From Cricetomys ansorgei (lineage: Eukaryota > Chordata > Mammalia > Rodentia > Nesomyidae), in the NCBI GenBank assembly GCA_026225945.1, contig JAMJFZ010001133.1, positions 14,782,001 through 14,846,000 on the forward strand: a DNA stretch of 64,000 bases, read 5' to 3'. The translations under genes and the position numbers were made by a program. The notes under the pieces were generated by a model. It ran no database searches. It saw only the letters and a list, made by a program, of their open reading frames with translations, and was not told where the DNA came from. This document shows, one piece after another, positions 12,070 to 24,600 of the stretch (positions within the stretch are counted from its first letter, which is position 1; each line of letters starts with the position of its first letter).

Positions 12070-13767
12070 CGCACACTAGGGAATTATTATTATTTTTTAT
12101 GTAGGTTTCCTTATGCTTTTCTGGAAACTCCTGTTATACATTCTGGCTGTGTATCCCATATGTCTGCATTTTATCAAACTCTCATGTCCAACCCAAGTCA
12201 GGAACTGATTTCAACATTCTTTTCTTCCTCCATTGGAAGATGACAGGGCTCATAATATGCCTTTGTCTGCTTCTCTCAGACTCACAAAGTTTTGTCATGT
12301 GTTATTCTATTATACACTGTGGTAAATAAATCTTGGAGACCAATATCAGCTAAAATGGCATGTATTCTGTTCACTGGACACAATTATTGAGTGAGAACCC
12401 TCCCTGCTCCATTCATGAATAATGTGCAAACTTCCTTAATAAAATCCTTTCTCCCTTCAAAAACTAAATTTCATCATACTAGTGCATTAAGATTGCATTA
12501 AATCTCTGCTTTTGTAGCTGTGAGTCACAGAAATTAAATCTTAGACTCTGAACGAGTGTAACAGTTTAATTGGTCTTGTGTATTTCATTAGTTTGATTGT
12601 CAGGGCTATATTCTGAAATTTTCATTTGCATGCTAAGAAATGCCTTAAGGAGATACACTTATTTTTTTTTCATTGGCAGAGAAATCTATGAAAATGTTTT
12701 ATACTAATTATGCTTTTAAAATTCTCATTATAGCATTCATATTTTTCACAAGAAATAATTTCATCCACCACCCTCAAAAAACAAAAAAAAAAACACCTCT
12801 AAGCTGTTCTATCTAGGATTATTACAGAGCTTTGGATTTTTACACAAAAGCCTGATGAGAAATGGAGGGGACTGGGGCAAAGCAGACACAGGATGAGCCA
12901 CACAATTTCCGGAGCTGTTTGGGCTCCTTCTTCCTATTGAAGACAGGTGCTCACAATAGTATAAGAGAACAGCGAGAGCAGAGAAATCTAGAATTGATTA
13001 TTTGATGGCACTGATGCCATGGGAATGGACCAGCCCCTCCATCACTCTTGCTAGCATGCTGGTTTGAAACATAACACCTAGCCCCTGATTTCCTGCCCAA
13101 AAAAGCTGCTGAGGGAGAAAGGAACCACATTCTAGAGGCATCTACAGCAGAGACAGAGTAGAGAAGAGTAGAATGAACAGTGTTATAATGAGCAGGAAGA
13201 TTTGAAAAGCATGTGTTTCCAGAGAACTGTGGCATGGCCTGGAAGAGGCGGGAGAACAGCCTTCACTCTGCACTCCTGCATTCAGTAGTTGCATCGCTGC
13301 TCAGAAAGGGCAGGTTTGAGGAGTGTTGTACTTCTGCAAGCCTAGAGATATTCTTACCTCCTAACCACCAGGGATTTAGGGAATGGGGTGAGTTTTTTAT
13401 TAAAAGAAGGGCACCCGAGGGTAGAAGATGGCAAAGAGCCAGATGGGGACCAAGAGAAGGAAGCATTTCTGAAGGACTGGGGCAAGAGTTTAGGGTGCTG
13501 GAGGGAAAGTAGAGCAGGTATTAGTCACTGATGTTTAAGAGGAAAGCATGGTGTGTAGAGGCTGATCCGATACGTCCTGAAAGCCTGTGTGTTCTAAAGG
13601 ACATCTTGCATAGAAACAACTCTTCTATGCAAGGACCAACTCCAACCTTGTTTGTTATTGGCATGATTTAAATAGTGAAAATAATGACAAGTAACCTTAC
13701 TTCTTCCTCCTTGTTTCATCTGTTAGTGTTGCGATTACTTCTAAAGCCATCCGGTTTTTTTTTAAAA
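12070..13767. other. unique block; 12420-12720 looks conserved-type
   Basis: No gene recognised. 12420-12720 is AT-rich and repeat-free, with homeodomain-like TTAAT/ATTAG sites. Two overlapping opposite-strand frames at 12951-13512 lack any recognisable domain and are treated as chance. Confidence 0.35.
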
Positions 13768-13881
13768 GGCCAGGAAGAAGAGGTGGAGAAGAAGAGAGAG
13801 AGGGGGCAGGGGAGGGGTAGGGAGAGGAGGGAGGAAAAGAGTAGGAGAAGAAAGAAAGGGAGTAAAAGAAGGAAAGAAAAA
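13768..13881. repeat. purine-rich (GGA/GAAA)n tract
   Basis: About 115 bp of almost pure A/G with GAAGAAG, GGGGAGG and GAAAGAAAG runs. Mirror-like polypurine tracts of this kind can form triplex (H-DNA) structures. Confidence 0.85.
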
Positions 13882-14287
13882 TGTATTTAAAGGAATATAT
13901 TTTAGCCATCCAGAAGCAATGACACCATTCATTTGACATCTTGAGTTTTTGGCTGTCTACTATTGTCACAGAACTATATCCAAAATGAGGGAACAGGACA
14001 TAATCAATAGCTCTTGATCATGTGCTTGCTTTCTTCCGTATCAATAAGACAAGCACATTGTTTCACACTGACAATACAGTCAACATGTGATCTGCTGTGG
14101 GAATGCAGAAAAGGTGAAACTCTTTCTATTAGAAAACATTGTAGTTATAAAAATCCGGATGCACTGGGATCTAAACTCATTGTTCACTTTCCTTTACCAC
14201 CCCCACCTTTTTCTCCTATGGTAATTACTATAAAAATAATCTGCATCTGGGAGGACCTGCCCCTACTACTCCTTTCTCTTGGGACGC

Positions 14288-14707
14288 TGTCTTCGGGTTT
14301 CTATGGCTGTGATAAATACCATGACCAAAAGCGGCTTGTGGGGGGAAGGCTTTATTTATCTTACAGCGCATACTCCATCTTGAAGGAAAGATGGGAGAAA
14401 CTCTAGGCACCAAACTTGGAAAGAGAAACTGAAGCAGAGGCCACAGAGATACTGCTTACTGGCTTGATCAGTTTGCCTTCTTAACAACCCAGAACCATCT
14501 GCCCAGGGGTGGAATCATCCACAGTGAGCTGGGGCTCGTCCACATCCATAATTAATCAAGAAAATGCATCACAGACTTGCTTACAGGCTAATCTGATGGA
14601 GATGTTTTTCAATTGAGGCTCTGTCTTCCTAGATTGCTCTTGCTTGTGTCAAGTCAATAAAAATAAATAAAGCAACAACAATAAAACAAAACAAAACTAA
14701 CCAGCAA
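14288..14707 (-). mobile_element. MaLR-like solo LTR
   Basis: Antisense copy of the recurrent repeat: 'gggtttctatggctgtgata', '...tactgcttactggcttgatc', 'aattaatcaagaaaatgcat', 'cttgcttgtgtcaagt'. A short A-rich CAA/AATAAA insertion (14660-14697) interrupts its far end before 'aactaaccagca'. Confidence 0.7.
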
Positions 14708-15539
14708 AGATTCTCTGCTCTAGTTGGAATAACCTACTCCCCCTTAAAGACTACTTATTGTGTTGCTCCCCCTGTGATGGCTTTACTAATCTCTCTGTTA
14801 ATTATTCTGATCTATGGTTCCCCCGGAACATCTTACAAATAACTATTAGAATGTCTATAGTTCATGAGAAAAAAAATTTGCATGAAAGGGAAATGGCAGG
14901 GTGATCATCCTTGTGTGTACCTCCCTCCTCTACAGTGAGAGTCCTTTATGTGCATATCTCCTTCTTCAGTGAGAATTTTTATAAAAATTTAGATGTTTGT
15001 CTTCATATCCTGGAAACTATCAAAATTCCTGTCACATATTAAACTTGCTTAGTGAATATTCGTGAAACTAGATGACATTTATCTTAGGCATTGAAGAACC
15101 AAGCAAGGTGATTGCAGTTATTCTACCTTTGCCTGAAGGAAGTGCTTGCTCTATCCAGAGACTTCTGTAGAGTAACATGCATCCCAAATTCTGTGTGACT
15201 TTTATCATCCTGTCATGACTTACTGGATCAGGAATGAGACTGTGCTCACAAGCCTCACTTACCAAAGCCTCGAAACCAAGACATCATGTGAGACGAGGAG
15301 CAGGGAGAAGCAGCAGACCGCCTGAGTCAGCACCACTGCCCTGAGTCTTGGGTATTCGTGGGTCCAGAGCCTCTTTTGAGAATACAAAGCCCTGCCACGT
15401 TACTGGAGATTTCTCCACGTTGTTACAATCTTGTTGCTTGTCCGCTATAGCAGACTGAACAAATAGAGTAGGCTGAACAAACAGCATTGACTCTATTGCT
15501 ATTATGAACTAAATCTTTGTATTCCTCATTCTCAAACAT
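14708..15539. other. unique sequence, no gene seen
   Basis: No recognisable repeat or gene. The minus-strand frames at 15068-15265 and 15284-15487 are adjacent but carry no identifiable domain. Confidence 0.45.
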
Positions 15540-15850
15540 TCATATGTCTTAAACTCCTAGAGGCTGGCTTTGAAGATGTAGCCTCTAAGGAAGTAACTGA
15601 AGTTAAAAGAGGTCATAGGGGTGTGTGTGTGCGCGCGCGCACGCTGATCTCATAGGGTTAGTGTTTCTGTAAAAAGGGAGACAACAGAAAGCACGCTAGT
15701 GTTCTTATACTCTGGTTCTCTGTGTCTTTCTCTCTTCAGGCCGTGTGAGGGACAGTGAGGTGGCCACCTACAAGCTAGAAAGAAATCCTAGTCTTTGATC
15801 TGGAGCTTCAGGTCTCTAGAATGTGATTTTAACAAAACATTTTGTTGTAG
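15540..15850 (+). mobile_element. MLT1/MST-like MaLR LTR
   Basis: Reads in order 'tttgaagatgtagcctctaa', 'taactgaagttaaaagaggt', 'tctcatagggttagtgtttc', 'ggccgtgtgagggacagtga' and 'tacaagctagaaagaaatcc', the core landmarks of an ancestral mammalian MaLR LTR. A GT/GC dinucleotide tract has grown inside it. Confidence 0.7.
15619..15642. repeat. (GT)n(GC)n alternating tract
   Basis: GTGTGTGTGT running into GCGCGCGCGC, alternating purine-pyrimidine over about 24 bp inside the MaLR LTR. This composition favours Z-DNA. Confidence 0.9.
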
Positions 15851-17502
15851 AAGGTACACAGGATATGGTGTTTCTGTGTCTAACTGGTCTAATATAGTTT
15901 CAAAAAATAGTAGCACATTAACTTAGAAGACTTAATGGCTATAGAAACACAGAGGAAGAAAAATGTTAAGAATTTAATTAGATAAAAAAGAACAACTATA
16001 TTTACACTATTAGAAAAGATGGCCCCTAGAGATCTTTCCTATATATTCTCCTCTATACTTTTGGTTTCTGTTGAAGTGATTATTTGGATCCAAGTGAAGA
16101 TTATATACCTACCTGGTAAAATTCTTTCATCTATAGTTTAGAATTTTGTTCTTTTCTGAAGAGTGATTTCCTTGGCTCTAAAATGTGACTGAAAGAAATC
16201 TGGCGTTTCTGTCCTTGAAATCTAGATCTTGCACTCCTAGGGGAAGGCACAGATGTCACTGGATAGGTAGCTATACCCCAAAAATGCCCTCTGTCTTCAA
16301 TAACAAATCTCCTACGTTGATCTGAAATCTGCGTGACAGATTGTTGGTTCGAAAGGCCAACCAACTCATCTATGTGAAGTATGGTCGTTTTGAAAAACAA
16401 GTGAATCCAATTTAAAATAGGTAATTCAGAAGGAGAAAGGCAAAGGATTTTGTTTCTTTGCATGCATCACGATGACTAAGCTGAAGGAATTAGAAACTCT
16501 GTGTGTGGATAGAGTAACATAAACACACGTGGGTGGCAATATCCCAAGATTTTCCTCCTTGGGTCTTTGGCCTCCCTGCCTCAATATTCCCTTCCCTTAA
16601 GTCAATGAATTCTCTCCTTTTTGTCTTTTTTTTTCTTCACAAGGACCATAGAAATACAACGAAAGATAATGAGAGCATAACTTTAATTTATTTTCATTTC
16701 AGACTTTTATGCCTGTAATTACATTTGTGTTAAATGAAATTAAAATGTCAATCCACCAACTAAATTTTTGCTTTATGACCTTTTGCACGCAAAGTTTCTC
16801 ATCCTGACCAAAAAAAAAAAAAAAAAAAAGGCCCCACCAATCCCAAGATGAACGACAAACCATATCTTTTCAAATTAGAAAATAATCAACCATCTAATTT
16901 AAAAATTAGGTGAGATGCCCCATGCAGAGTAAAGTCTCTAGCCATTTTGATCTTATACTGTTCAAATATTAATCAATTTAGTCGTAAAGAAGAAGGCTGT
17001 TGTGAGTTGATGCTGCTAATTCCAATCCCTCAAAAATGAGTGAAGAGCAGGCGTGAAATGCGGATTTCATTTTACCAAAGCCACTCTGAGACACTGAGTT
17101 TCTAAACTGCACCGTTGTCTCTGCAGATGAGCTAACTCTAGGTTAACGTCAGTGAAGCACAAGATAGCGTTTCCCAAGATACCTGACCTCAACTTTCTCC
17201 CATCCCGGGCAATGTCACGCTTCTCGTGTATATAGTACATTTCACAAGCTGCGACATCAACTCTCCCCTGAAAACACAGTAGCCAGTTTTCTTGGCTTTG
17301 AGCTTCCCAAGAAGAGTCCTTCATTCTTATCCCACCTGGTGTGAACCTCAGGATGGGAGTTCACTCCTCTGTCACTGTACTTGATTGTGGCTGGGCCTAG
17401 GGACGTTTCGTGGTATCATTCCTGTCATTTGATGTTTCCTTCTGCCCCGGCTCCGTGCTCAGGAGAGGACTTTAGGAAATAACTATTGTGACATTCAGTT
17501 GA
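15851..17502. other. unique sequence, possible conserved non-coding DNA
   Basis: No gene recognised. An A19 run lies at about 16811-16829. 16660-17000 is AT-rich and repeat-free. Confidence 0.4.
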
Positions 17503-18060
17503 TTTCCTTTAATTTTATTAGGTTTTTGAGATTTTTGTACAGTGTGCTTTGATCCTCTTTACCCCTCCTTCAAGTATACCCCTAGCCACACCCTCTTTCT
17601 TGTCCCCTCTTTCTTTTTTTAAAACTCATTGAGTCCAAATCGTGCTGCCCATATGTTCTTCGATGTGTGGCCATCCGCTTGAGATAGTAGCTCTAGTAGG
17701 TCTATACCCTTTAAGAAAACTGACTCTCCCCCTCCCAGCATCTATCAATTGCCTGTAGTTTCTCGGCTAGGGGTGGGCTTTGTGCCTACTCTCCAAGCTG
17801 GGATTTGGTCAGCTCAAACTTGCAGAAATCTTGTATATTCGTCACAACTGATGTACGTTCCTTTGTGCTACTGCCCAGCTGTGCCCAGAAAATAGTCTTC
17901 CTGTAGTCAGTCATCTACCATCTCCGGCCTTTACAGTCTGTCCGCCCCCTCTTCCACAACGATCCCTGAGCCTTGTGAGGTAGGTTTGCGACGCAGATGT
18001 CCCAATTATGTCTGAGCATTCCATGGTCAATTATTCTCCACACCTTGACTAGCTGTGGCT
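17503..18060 (-). mobile_element. L1 (Lx-like) 3' UTR fragment
   Basis: Minus-strand L1 3' terminus. The polyadenylation end lies at the left ('tttaattttattaggttttt'), followed by 'tgtacagtgtgctttgatcc', 'agcatctatcaattgcctgt', 'cggctaggggtgggcttt' and 'caacgatccctgagcctt'. Only 3' UTR, no ORF2. It ends about 25 bp before the hAT element. Confidence 0.8.
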
Positions 18061-18469
18061 CTTTGTGCTAATCACCATCTAAATCCCAGTTTCTTAAACT
18101 ATGGCCTGTGACCGCATGTGGGACCCCGTTAATGAATTTGGGGGGTGTGGAAAAATAAGCAACCATAAAAGCACTACACCCAGAAAGTAATTTAAATCAC
18201 ATGTGTAACAGACCCACGGTGTTCCTGTCAGGGCTTGTGCATGTTTCATCACGTGACTTCACTGCAGCCCTCCTTGTGGGTGACACACAGATGCAGTCAT
18301 TTCAGGCAACATCAATAATGTCTGAAACATCCAGACTGTTATATGATCAGAACCAGGGGCTGATACTGTGCATGCAAAATCCTCTGCTCTTATACAAACA
18401 ATGGTTTGATTAAGAAAAGAACAAGTTTTACTAGATCTCTTACTTCTCAACATAAAGGTATCAAATTAG

Positions 18470-18480
18470 TGTATGTATAC

Positions 18481-18518
<38 letters not shown>

Positions 18519-18548
18519 TATAGCATTAGTATACGTATATAGTATTAG
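18470..18548. repeat. (TA)n palindromic tract
   Basis: Alternating TA with GTATAC/GTATGTATAC flanks, near-palindromic over about 75 bp, inside the hAT element. It could extrude as a cruciform. Confidence 0.85.
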
Positions 18549-18557
18549 GATTGGAAT

Positions 18558-18761
18558 GTGTTAGAACATTTGTTTTTAAAAGTTGCTGTTTGCTTTGTTG
18601 ACTGGGAGTCTATTTTTAAAGATATTAAATTTTGTCTTGATCTTAGGGAAGAGCTTCCAATAATTTCCGAATTGAGCCTAAACATACACTCCTTATTTCC
18701 TACTGTTTATTCATGTGAAGTTGTATTCTCAACACTAATGGTTATACAATCAAAGTATTGA
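18558..18761 (+). pseudogene. hAT transposase C-terminal relic
   Basis: A 67-codon open stretch lies inside the hAT element, in the position expected for the transposase 3' end. It contains an L..FP..YSCEVVFS.L..IQSKY pattern (residues about 45-67), which resembles the hAT family C-terminal dimerisation (hATC) region, where a Cys-Glu pair is followed by Phe-Ser and a basic K-Y end. The rest of the transposase (zinc-finger and RNase-H-like catalytic parts) is not present; the open frame at 18201-18413 may be a further piece but has no motif I can name. The relic cannot encode an active transposase. Confidence 0.5.
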
Positions 18762-19037
18762 TCAACTCTGAAAAACGATGATGTTCTGTGTCTTGTTGTA
18801 TCATGTTCAGACAGGATATAGTTCTTTATGTAAAAACAAACAAGGACACCCCTCTCACTAGTGTGTAAATTTTCTTTTGTTTTAATACATTAAAAATAGG
18901 CATACCAAATTGATTTTTATGATTTCTTCAGTAAATATTTGACTTGTATACCTACGTTATATACCCATATAGCTGGTATAGTTTAAGTTTTTTCAAGTGA
19001 AAAGGGACCACGAGTGGGAAATTTTTAAGAAACCCTG

Positions 19038-20660
19038 GTTTAAATGATGGCATAGAGGTCATGTTGGAGAGGAAGGGGGGCATAGTGAGCCTAGGAAGTT
19101 TAGGCTGCCCCTGCGGTCTGGTAGACTTTGTTTTTCAAGGACAGGACTTGCACCTCACTGTACTTCCTACCGCACACCCCCACATGTAGCTCTCCTGAAG
19201 TGGTGGTACTGCCCCTTGGTGTAGAGGCTGCTGTTGCCTTCTCCTTGGTGTGTTGGGAGAGACTACTCCATCTGTCAGCTCAGCTCTCTTGCAGCCCCAG
19301 CAAGGGGCTTTTGCATCAACCTTTGGCTTCCCTGTATCTGTGCTCAAATGCAAATAAGGCTCCCTGGAAGGCTAGCAAATTATTCTTCATTAAATTCAGC
19401 ACATGCTACTTAATAATATTGCCAGAGGGGGGAAAAGGAAGCTTTAAGTCATACCTTCTTATCTCGAACCAATGGCGCTGAAATGGGAGTGGGTGAGACA
19501 GACGTGTAGGTGCATGTAAGTCTGAAAATCCCACCTGACCTTTACTCCCAGTTTCAGGTTTGTCTCCATTTTTGTGAGGAGATGATCTATTCTTGAAGGA
19601 TTTTTTGTGATACCCAGATTAAAGCTAGTTACACTCACTGGATTTAGGATTAGCACCCATCCAAGATATCACACCATGGGGTGAAGAGGGGTTGCTTGGA
19701 GCTGACTCCTCCCTCCTCTCGCAACACTCACCAGCGCTCTCTCTTGAACTTCTGAAAACCTTTTACTCCCAGCTCTTGGGTCACCTTTCATCCCACCCAG
19801 TCTCATCCCCACAAAGCTCTGTATCACTTTAGCATGTTTCCTCCTCCACCTCTCCTTGAGCACTTCTAGTAGGCAGGGTTCCCTGGCATCAGGTCCATTA
19901 CTGTGTGGGCCAGGCTAGCTGGCCCATGGATTTGTGGGGATTCAGCGCACGCTCTGCTGTACATAAGGATCTGGTGCTTTCTTCTTTCAGGGCCCAGATG
20001 CACGTCTTTCAAGAATTCAGTTTTAAAACTATCTGAAGAACAACCACCTCCACAAGTGTTGAGGAACATACTAGGCTCTGTTCCTGGACGGCCTGCTTCC
20101 TCATAATCTTTAATCATAGTAAGGAATTTCATGAGAAGTTTCTAGACATTATAAATTATAAAATGAAGGTAATATATAGAAAAGTTTAAAGTGGCTCATG
20201 GATTTTCATCAGAACTCACTTTACTGATATCTGTCAAGATTTTGTTTGATCCTAAAGAGACCTCCAGCTCCCAGAACACCTCTCTGTTTCAATGAGTGTA
20301 AGACAGTGAGGATCTTGCTTTTTCTTGATCAATCAGATCCAGTTTGAGCAGAGGTGATATATTGCTAGCAATGCTGCTTTTTTTTTTCCTCCCTCAGAAT
20401 GAAAAGCAAATGTGAAATTCCAAACATATTAAGACAGTTAGTCCATCAACTTAAACACATCAGAAAATAGGAAAATAATGCCAGAAACAGTTCCATCCAC
20501 ATTAAGCATAGTAATAATGACCACTGGCTTGGGTTATCCAATAAGAGCCAGGCACTATTTGAGAGGATAATGGCATATTGGTTCTACTTGGGTTTGTGGA
20601 TTTAACTTGATAATGTATAAGAAGAACCGTGCATTTTATGGGATTTTTAATTCTATAGTA
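19038..20660. other. unique sequence, no gene seen
   Basis: The 117-codon plus-strand frame at 19128-19481 overlaps an opposing frame and shows no recognised domain. Nothing else supported. Confidence 0.45.
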
Positions 20661-20762
20661 TGGATTTATATATACTGTCAGAAGCAATCCTTACATTATC
20701 CCTTTGAGGTGTAGGCTGTTTTATTTGAGGGGTGAATGAGGAAACTAAGGTTGGGAAAATAA
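20661..20762 (+). mobile_element. MIR SINE fragment
   Basis: Reads 'aatccttacattatcccttt', 'gaggtgtaggctgtttt' and 'gaatgaggaaactaaggtt', the diagnostic mammalian-wide MIR core and 3' part. A 'gagccaggcactatttgaga' string at about 20546 may be its separated 5' part. Confidence 0.65.
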
Positions 20763-20766
20763 GAAA

Positions 20767-20786
20767 TATATATATATATATATATT
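20767..20786. repeat. (TA)n microsatellite
   Basis: About ten TA units followed by TTGTGTGTG. Confidence 0.9.
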
Positions 20787-20952
20787 TGTGTGTGAGTGAT
20801 CATCATCAAATTTCTTGGTCCTTCCACATAAGAGTACTGTTATGATTTGTTTTATAAATGTGGTGTATTTCCATCATAATAAGAAGACATGATTTGGTCA
20901 CCATTGATAAGAAAAAAAGAGAGCTAAATAAAGCAACAAGCCCTACAGAGAT

Positions 20953-21190
20953 TGGAGAGGGGAGTGGCTCAGCAGTTCAGAACACTGGCTGGTCTTGCAA
21001 AGGACCCAGACTTGGTTTTCAGCTCCAACAGGGCAGCTCACAACCAACCATACTATAGAATTAACTCCAGGTCCAGGAGATCTATTGCATTCTTCTGGTT
21101 TCCTCTGGCACCAGGCATGCATGTAATGCACATACATACATGCAAACAAAACACTCACACATATAAAGTAAAAAAATAAATCTTACAAAA
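20953..21190 (+). mobile_element. B3/B2-type SINE
   Basis: tRNA-derived SINE: 'agaggggagtggctcagcag' head, 'cagctcacaaccaaccatac' centre, a CTCCAGGTCCAGGAGATC segment, 'cttctggtttcctctggcac', and an ACATACATGCAA...AATAAATCTTACAAAA tail typical of rodent B3. Confidence 0.85.
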
Positions 21191-21213
21191 TAAAATAGTA
21201 ATTATTTAGGTCA

Positions 21214-21613
21214 TGTGCTGGCTAGTTTTATGTCAGCCTGTCATAGACTAAAGTCATCTGAAAGGAGGGAATCTCAATTAAGAAAATGCCTCCATAGGCT
21301 GGGCTATAGGCAAGCCTGTAGGACATTTTCTTAATTAGCGATTGATGGTGGGGTCCCAGTCCAATGTGGGTGGTGCCATCTTTGGGCTGGTAGTTCCAGG
21401 TTCTATAAGAAAGCAGGCTGAGCAAGCCATGAGCAGCACCTCTCCATGGCCTCTGCATCAACTCCTGCCTCCAGGTTCCCACCCTGTTTGAATTCCTGTC
21501 TTGACTCTCTTTGATGATGGTGATCTGGAAGTGTAAACCAAATAAATCCTTTTCTCCCTGAGTTGCTTTGGCCATGGTGTTCCATCACAATAATAGTCAC
21601 CCTAACTATGACA
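21214..21613 (+). mobile_element. full-length MaLR-like solo LTR
   Basis: The most complete copy of the recurrent repeat. It starts TGTGCTGGCTAGTTTTATGT, carries 'ttctataagaaagcaggctg' in the middle and CAAATAAATCC (poly(A)-like) near the 3' end, and ends ...CACCCTAACTATGACA. TG...CA ends and an AATAAA signal make it LTR-like. A 12-bp direct repeat flanks it (GTAATTATTTAG at 21198-21209, GTAACTATTTAG at 21615-21626, 11 of 12 identical), longer than a normal LTR target duplication. Confidence 0.7.
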
Positions 21614-24600
21614 GGTAACTATTTAGCACTCATTGTGTGATAAACTACACAGTAGTTCATTCTTCAATTTCCCTTAAAGTTAGATTATAGTCACTGCTTG
21701 TTAATGAAAAGTAGTTGAAATCCAGTTGAACTAAATAATATAAATGACGCTAATCACCCCAATTTTTGTTATCTTAATTGAAGATAATCTTCCTTTTGTA
21801 ACATCTTGTGAAAGTGACCTTCATGTAACTGGTAAGTGGCTATCTGTTGACCATATTAGGCTCTGATCTCTGTCATCTTTGAGAGACTTTCAGTCTCTAT
21901 AATCTCTGGTTATAAATACTGTCTGTTCATTTAACAGAGGCTTTGCAGGTAGCCACAGATTAGATTTTAGCTTAGCTCCTTTTTGGTTACATCATCTTGA
22001 TTTTCTTGAGCCCAGACCAGTGGTGACATACATCACTTTCTTTCACTTTTGCACTTGCCAAAACTTAGTCATGTGGGCACACTTAGCTGCCAGAGAGGCT
22101 AGAAGACATATGGGGCTGTGTTTGGAAAGACTAGGGGCAGGGGAGTGTCTGAGTCAACCACAAGAAGGACCTCACCCAGGCACACGGGTGAAGACTGACA
22201 AAATGTGAGTTTGAATTCAAATTGAAAAATCAGCATTTTCCTTCTGCATGATGTTCTTTCCAAATATTTTTAAGGGAAAAATATTTAAGAGTAGCTGAAA
22301 TTATCAGTGTCAACATTAGTTTAGAGCATGTAAATGATTTCACTTTCGTTGCCAAAAAACTGGTGCCTATGAAATCTTAAGTCTTAACCCACTGGTCTGT
22401 CTGGCATTTTGCCTAATGGAGACATTGTCCCATTTCTGTAATACTGTGTGGTGAGACTTCCCAATACATGAGAACCATGTTGTCGGTGTACCCATCCTGA
22501 CTATCGCCAACCGGCAACCAACTTGCCTTGTTCTTCATCTTTGGTGGGGTAGAATCTGAGGGTTTTCATGGAGAGAAAAGGTTTCTCCATTGCCGCATGG
22601 CATCTCATTCGATTAGACCAGATCCCAGCGCCTCACATGTCACTACTGGAAGTGCCTTCTGAAGGCACACTCTTCTGAGTCTCCTTGAGGCTGCCAGAGA
22701 AGTGGGTGCTAGAAGACTAATACCTCTCTTCTGATACTCAGTGCAAGTATGGAACCCTTCCAGCTGATCTCTCTATAAGAGTCAAATCATCCAATCAGAT
22801 TTCTGCTCCTTCTATCCACAGGCCAGCTTTTATTATGACTGGGGAGTTCCCAGCCCAGTATGAGGACTTAATTTTGTCTTATGCTGGGTTTCTTACTGCA
22901 GAGGATGTAGCATCAGATCTCAGATAACCAGTGTGCCTGGTAAATGTTCTTAGGAGACTTGTTTTGGTCAGATACTGGAATTGATGGAATAAAACTGTAA
23001 TTGGTATATCCATCATTTGAAATTGGAGCCTTGAAGTTTTTTTAAGGACTGTTTTCTTCTCAAAGACATTTTACATATTTACTCTGAAATATTGTTCAAT
23101 TAAGAAAGGCTTTATAGGCAATTGAAGAAAAGGTTCCACCATGGATCCTGAGTTAAATGTTTGCAGGTTGACATTCATGTTATTGCAGGTTTTGTGGGTA
23201 CTTTTTAAGTTATTCCTGTCATAGATGTCTGTTTTAGTGCCTTGCTGTGCATTCACTAAATCATCTTAAAAAGCTATCCGTATCCCATGTCAAATACATG
23301 GGCTTGGCCACAGCAGTTAAATAATCCTGACCTCTTGGTGAGTACAGGACAAGTAATGACTCTCCAGCATGCAAGTTCTCTCCTGTAATTATGAGGTCCT
23401 GCAGAGCAGTGGGAGACTGAAGTCTTGAGATCCCCCTGGACTCATGGTCCATGCCAATGCACACTAAATGAATAGACTTTCAACTGGCTAATCTATTAAT
23501 TCCAGCCATTTAATGATCAGTGAAGATTGCTGAATAGACGACCTATCAGGGTAATCAATAGTCATCATGAAGAAAGCTGAAATGGAGACCGAGCACAAAT
23601 CAATAGAGAACAGGATGCTGAAGTCCAGGCTAAAGTTCAGTACTATACAATGTTGGAGATTCTGTTTCTGCTTCCAAACCTGAGGATTTTTGCTATGCAA
23701 CCTGAACCTGCTCTTTGAAATTCTGGGTCTTTCAGCAAAACATACTTGCCCAAGCATTTTGGGCCAAAAATCTACTTTCTAAGGTAATTTCTATTGGTGT
23801 ATTTTTGGACTCAATAACTATTCTTTTCAGCAGTTCTTAAATCTGTCTTGAATATTGTCACAAAAGACTTATGCATAAAGACCCATATTTCATTGAGAAG
23901 ATAATGTCTCTAACCCAGGGCATGAAAGTTATAGTATCTCAGGGGTAAAAGAAATGAATTCTTTGTTTGGATGGTCTATATTGCTTACCACCAAATCACC
24001 ACAATCTAGGCTCCATCTCTCTGCAGAATTACAGAGAGTACTAGCTCTAGCTAAAGTTCAATGCTTCTCCTGGCCTCTGTGAGAAGCGTAATATGAGTCT
24101 TGTCCCAACATCCACTTTTATAGAGAATCCAAGATCTTTCTTTACAAAAGGTTAAAAATTCAGGATTTTCAGGGTTGCTAGAGTATGCTTCAATCCTAGG
24201 CTGCATGGCAATTTAAAGTTTCAGAGTAGACACGATGTACCAGACACCCAAATTTGTTCCTCATTTTTGTTTTTGTTCTTGACTTTTTCATTGAACAAAA
24301 AGGGTTTTGCATCTATAAACCCTTTTAAACAGTCACAGAAGGACAGGCTTGGAAAAGGAAGGCAGAGGTGGACTTTCAGCACCAGAGTTGGTGATGGAGA
24401 AACTCAGGAAGGAGGCAGAGAACATGTGCCTTATACAGAGAAATTGTGACTTTGGCAAGGATAGCAAACTGGCTTCCACAGTAGCCCAGAAGCCTGGCAT
24501 GGCACAGGGTGCTCACTGCCACACATTTTTGTATGTTGAAGGGTTCTCCCACATACCCTCAGTTGCTTTCCTGGTAGCAAAATCTTCAACAAGAAAAGCC

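Larger units (their letters stand above)
18087..19037 (+). mobile_element. hAT (Charlie-like) DNA transposon remnant
   Basis: The left end reads CAGTTTCTTAAACTATGGCC and the right end ...TTTTTAAGAAACCCTG, imperfect inverted repeats of the hAT/Charlie 'CAG.GTTTCTTAAACT' type. The inner side also pairs (TGTGACC...ATGTGGGACCCC on the left, AGGGACCACGAG on the right). Flanks ATCTAAAT (18077-18084) and GTTTAAAT (19038-19045) match at 6 of 8 bases, compatible with an old 8-bp hAT duplication, although two extra C lie between the left copy and the CAG. The 951-bp length with a coding relic points to an internally deleted autonomous copy. Confidence 0.7.

Noticed and set aside
14014..14406. 130-codon plus-strand frame
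   Set aside because: Its second half lies in an antisense MaLR-like LTR and the first half shows no domain.
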